Assembly: GCA_043803805.1 (NCBI GenBank)
Contig: JAZDJP010000029.1
Span: 1 to 6,219 of the forward strand
DNA length: 6,219 bases
Direction of reading: 5' to 3'
DNA from: JAZDJP01 sp043803805
GTDB taxonomy: Bacteria; Planctomycetota; JAZDJP01
Made by a program: the position numbers and the translations under genes. Within the stretch, counting starts at the first letter, position 1; every line of letters starts with the position of its first letter. Of the stretch, positions 5,879-6,219 are shown piece after piece. Under the pieces are notes generated by a model. The model ran no database searches, was not told the origin of the DNA, and saw only the letters and a program-made list of their open reading frames with translations.

Positions 5879-6219
5879 GTGACCCTGTCGGAAGAGAAGG
5901 TCAAAGAGATCATCGAGGCCGGGACCCCCGCGCGACTGTATGAAAACAAACGTGTTCTGGTCTTGACGCCGGACGGGACGAGGAGCTGCCCGCTGCCGAT
6001 GATGGTCCGCCTGCTGGCGGAGGTGATCGGCGCCAAGGCGGCAAGGCTCGATTTCATGGTTGCGCTGGGAACCCATCCCATCATGACGGATGAAGAGATC
6101 CTCGATCTCTATGGGATATCCCCCCAGTGCAGACAGGAGCCGTTCGGACGGTCCGCATTTTCCTGCCACCGCTGGGATCTGCCGGAAACCTTCCAACGGA
6201 TCGGGGAGCTTACCGAGGA
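5879..6219 (+). CDS. LarA-like protein (DUF2088, lactate racemase N-terminal domain), 3' partial
   Basis: Open from the GTG at 5879 to the window end (113 full codons). The visible part matches the N-terminal half of the LarA/DUF2088 family, which in characterised members is a nickel-pincer-cofactor racemase acting on lactate and related 2-hydroxy acids. Signatures: the strand 'RVLVLTPDGTRSCPLP' (25-40), corresponding to the Asp-x-Thr-Arg-x-x-P cofactor-binding segment, and 'ALGTHPIMTDEEI' (62-74), the conserved Gly-Thr-His block. The rest, including the other catalytic residues, is beyond the window, so the substrate cannot be told; many homologues in Planctomycetota-like genomes are uncharacterised. 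GTG start and AAGGGA 9 bases upstream agree. The gene follows the broken hsdR in the same frame, 6 bases after its stop, and probably belongs to the host chromosome rather than the island. No maturation genes (larB, larC, larE) are in view. Confidence 0.85.
   Translation, partial: MTLSEEKVKEIIEAGTPARLYENKRVLVLTPDGTRSCPLPMMVRLLAEVIGAKAARLDFMVALGTHPIMTDEEILDLYGISPQCRQEPFGRSAFSCHRWDLPETFQRIGELTE

Noticed and set aside
5845..6196. Two minus-strand frames opposite the right-end gene
   Set aside because: The + strand frame has clear LarA/DUF2088 motifs; the minus frames have none.

Overview
The window looks like a junction between a GC-rich bacterial chromosome and a small imported, partly decayed defence-type island. 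The left 3 kb is a very GC-rich gene for a large transmembrane Hanks-type Ser/Thr kinase with a DUF1080/LamG-like extracytoplasmic end. The right edge is the start of a LarA/DUF2088 (lactate racemase-like) gene. Giant kinases of this architecture together with LarA-like proteins are typical of Planctomycetota, Lentisphaerota and related lineages, so an uncultured member of that group is my best guess. This is inference from protein style only.

Layout: (1) 1-2988, kinase, 5' end cut by the window. (2) 2989-3643, about 650 bases without a convincing gene, holding several perfect inverted repeats and a copy of the widespread 'TCATCCT...AGGATGA' interspersed palindrome. (3) 3659-4447, a conserved hypothetical protein with an R-x4-H (HEPN-like) motif. 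(4) 4483-4758, a 91-residue hypothetical protein of a kind I associate with DNA-methyltransferase loci, followed by an orphan Shine-Dalgarno. (5) 4780-4853, a compact control region with a TTGACA promoter and three CGTTAAT boxes. (6) 4854-5735, an intact Fic-family AMP-transferase with an excisionase-like C-terminal DNA-binding tail. (7) 5732-5872, the first ~29 codons of a type I restriction HsdR gene, overlapping fic by ATGA and then broken off. (8) 5879 to the end, a LarA-like gene truncated by the window.

The genes at 3659-5872 are visibly less GC-rich than the kinase. They read as the residue of one or more restriction-modification or defence cassettes: methyltransferase, HsdM and HsdS are absent and HsdR is reduced to its N-terminus, while Fic and two hypothetical genes remain open. 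The most interesting local signal is the fic promoter. A perfect -35, a 17-bp spacer and a -10 place transcription start on or next to the ATG, and three evenly spaced CGTTAAT boxes (one between -35 and -10) suggest autorepression, possibly by Fic's own DNA-binding tail.
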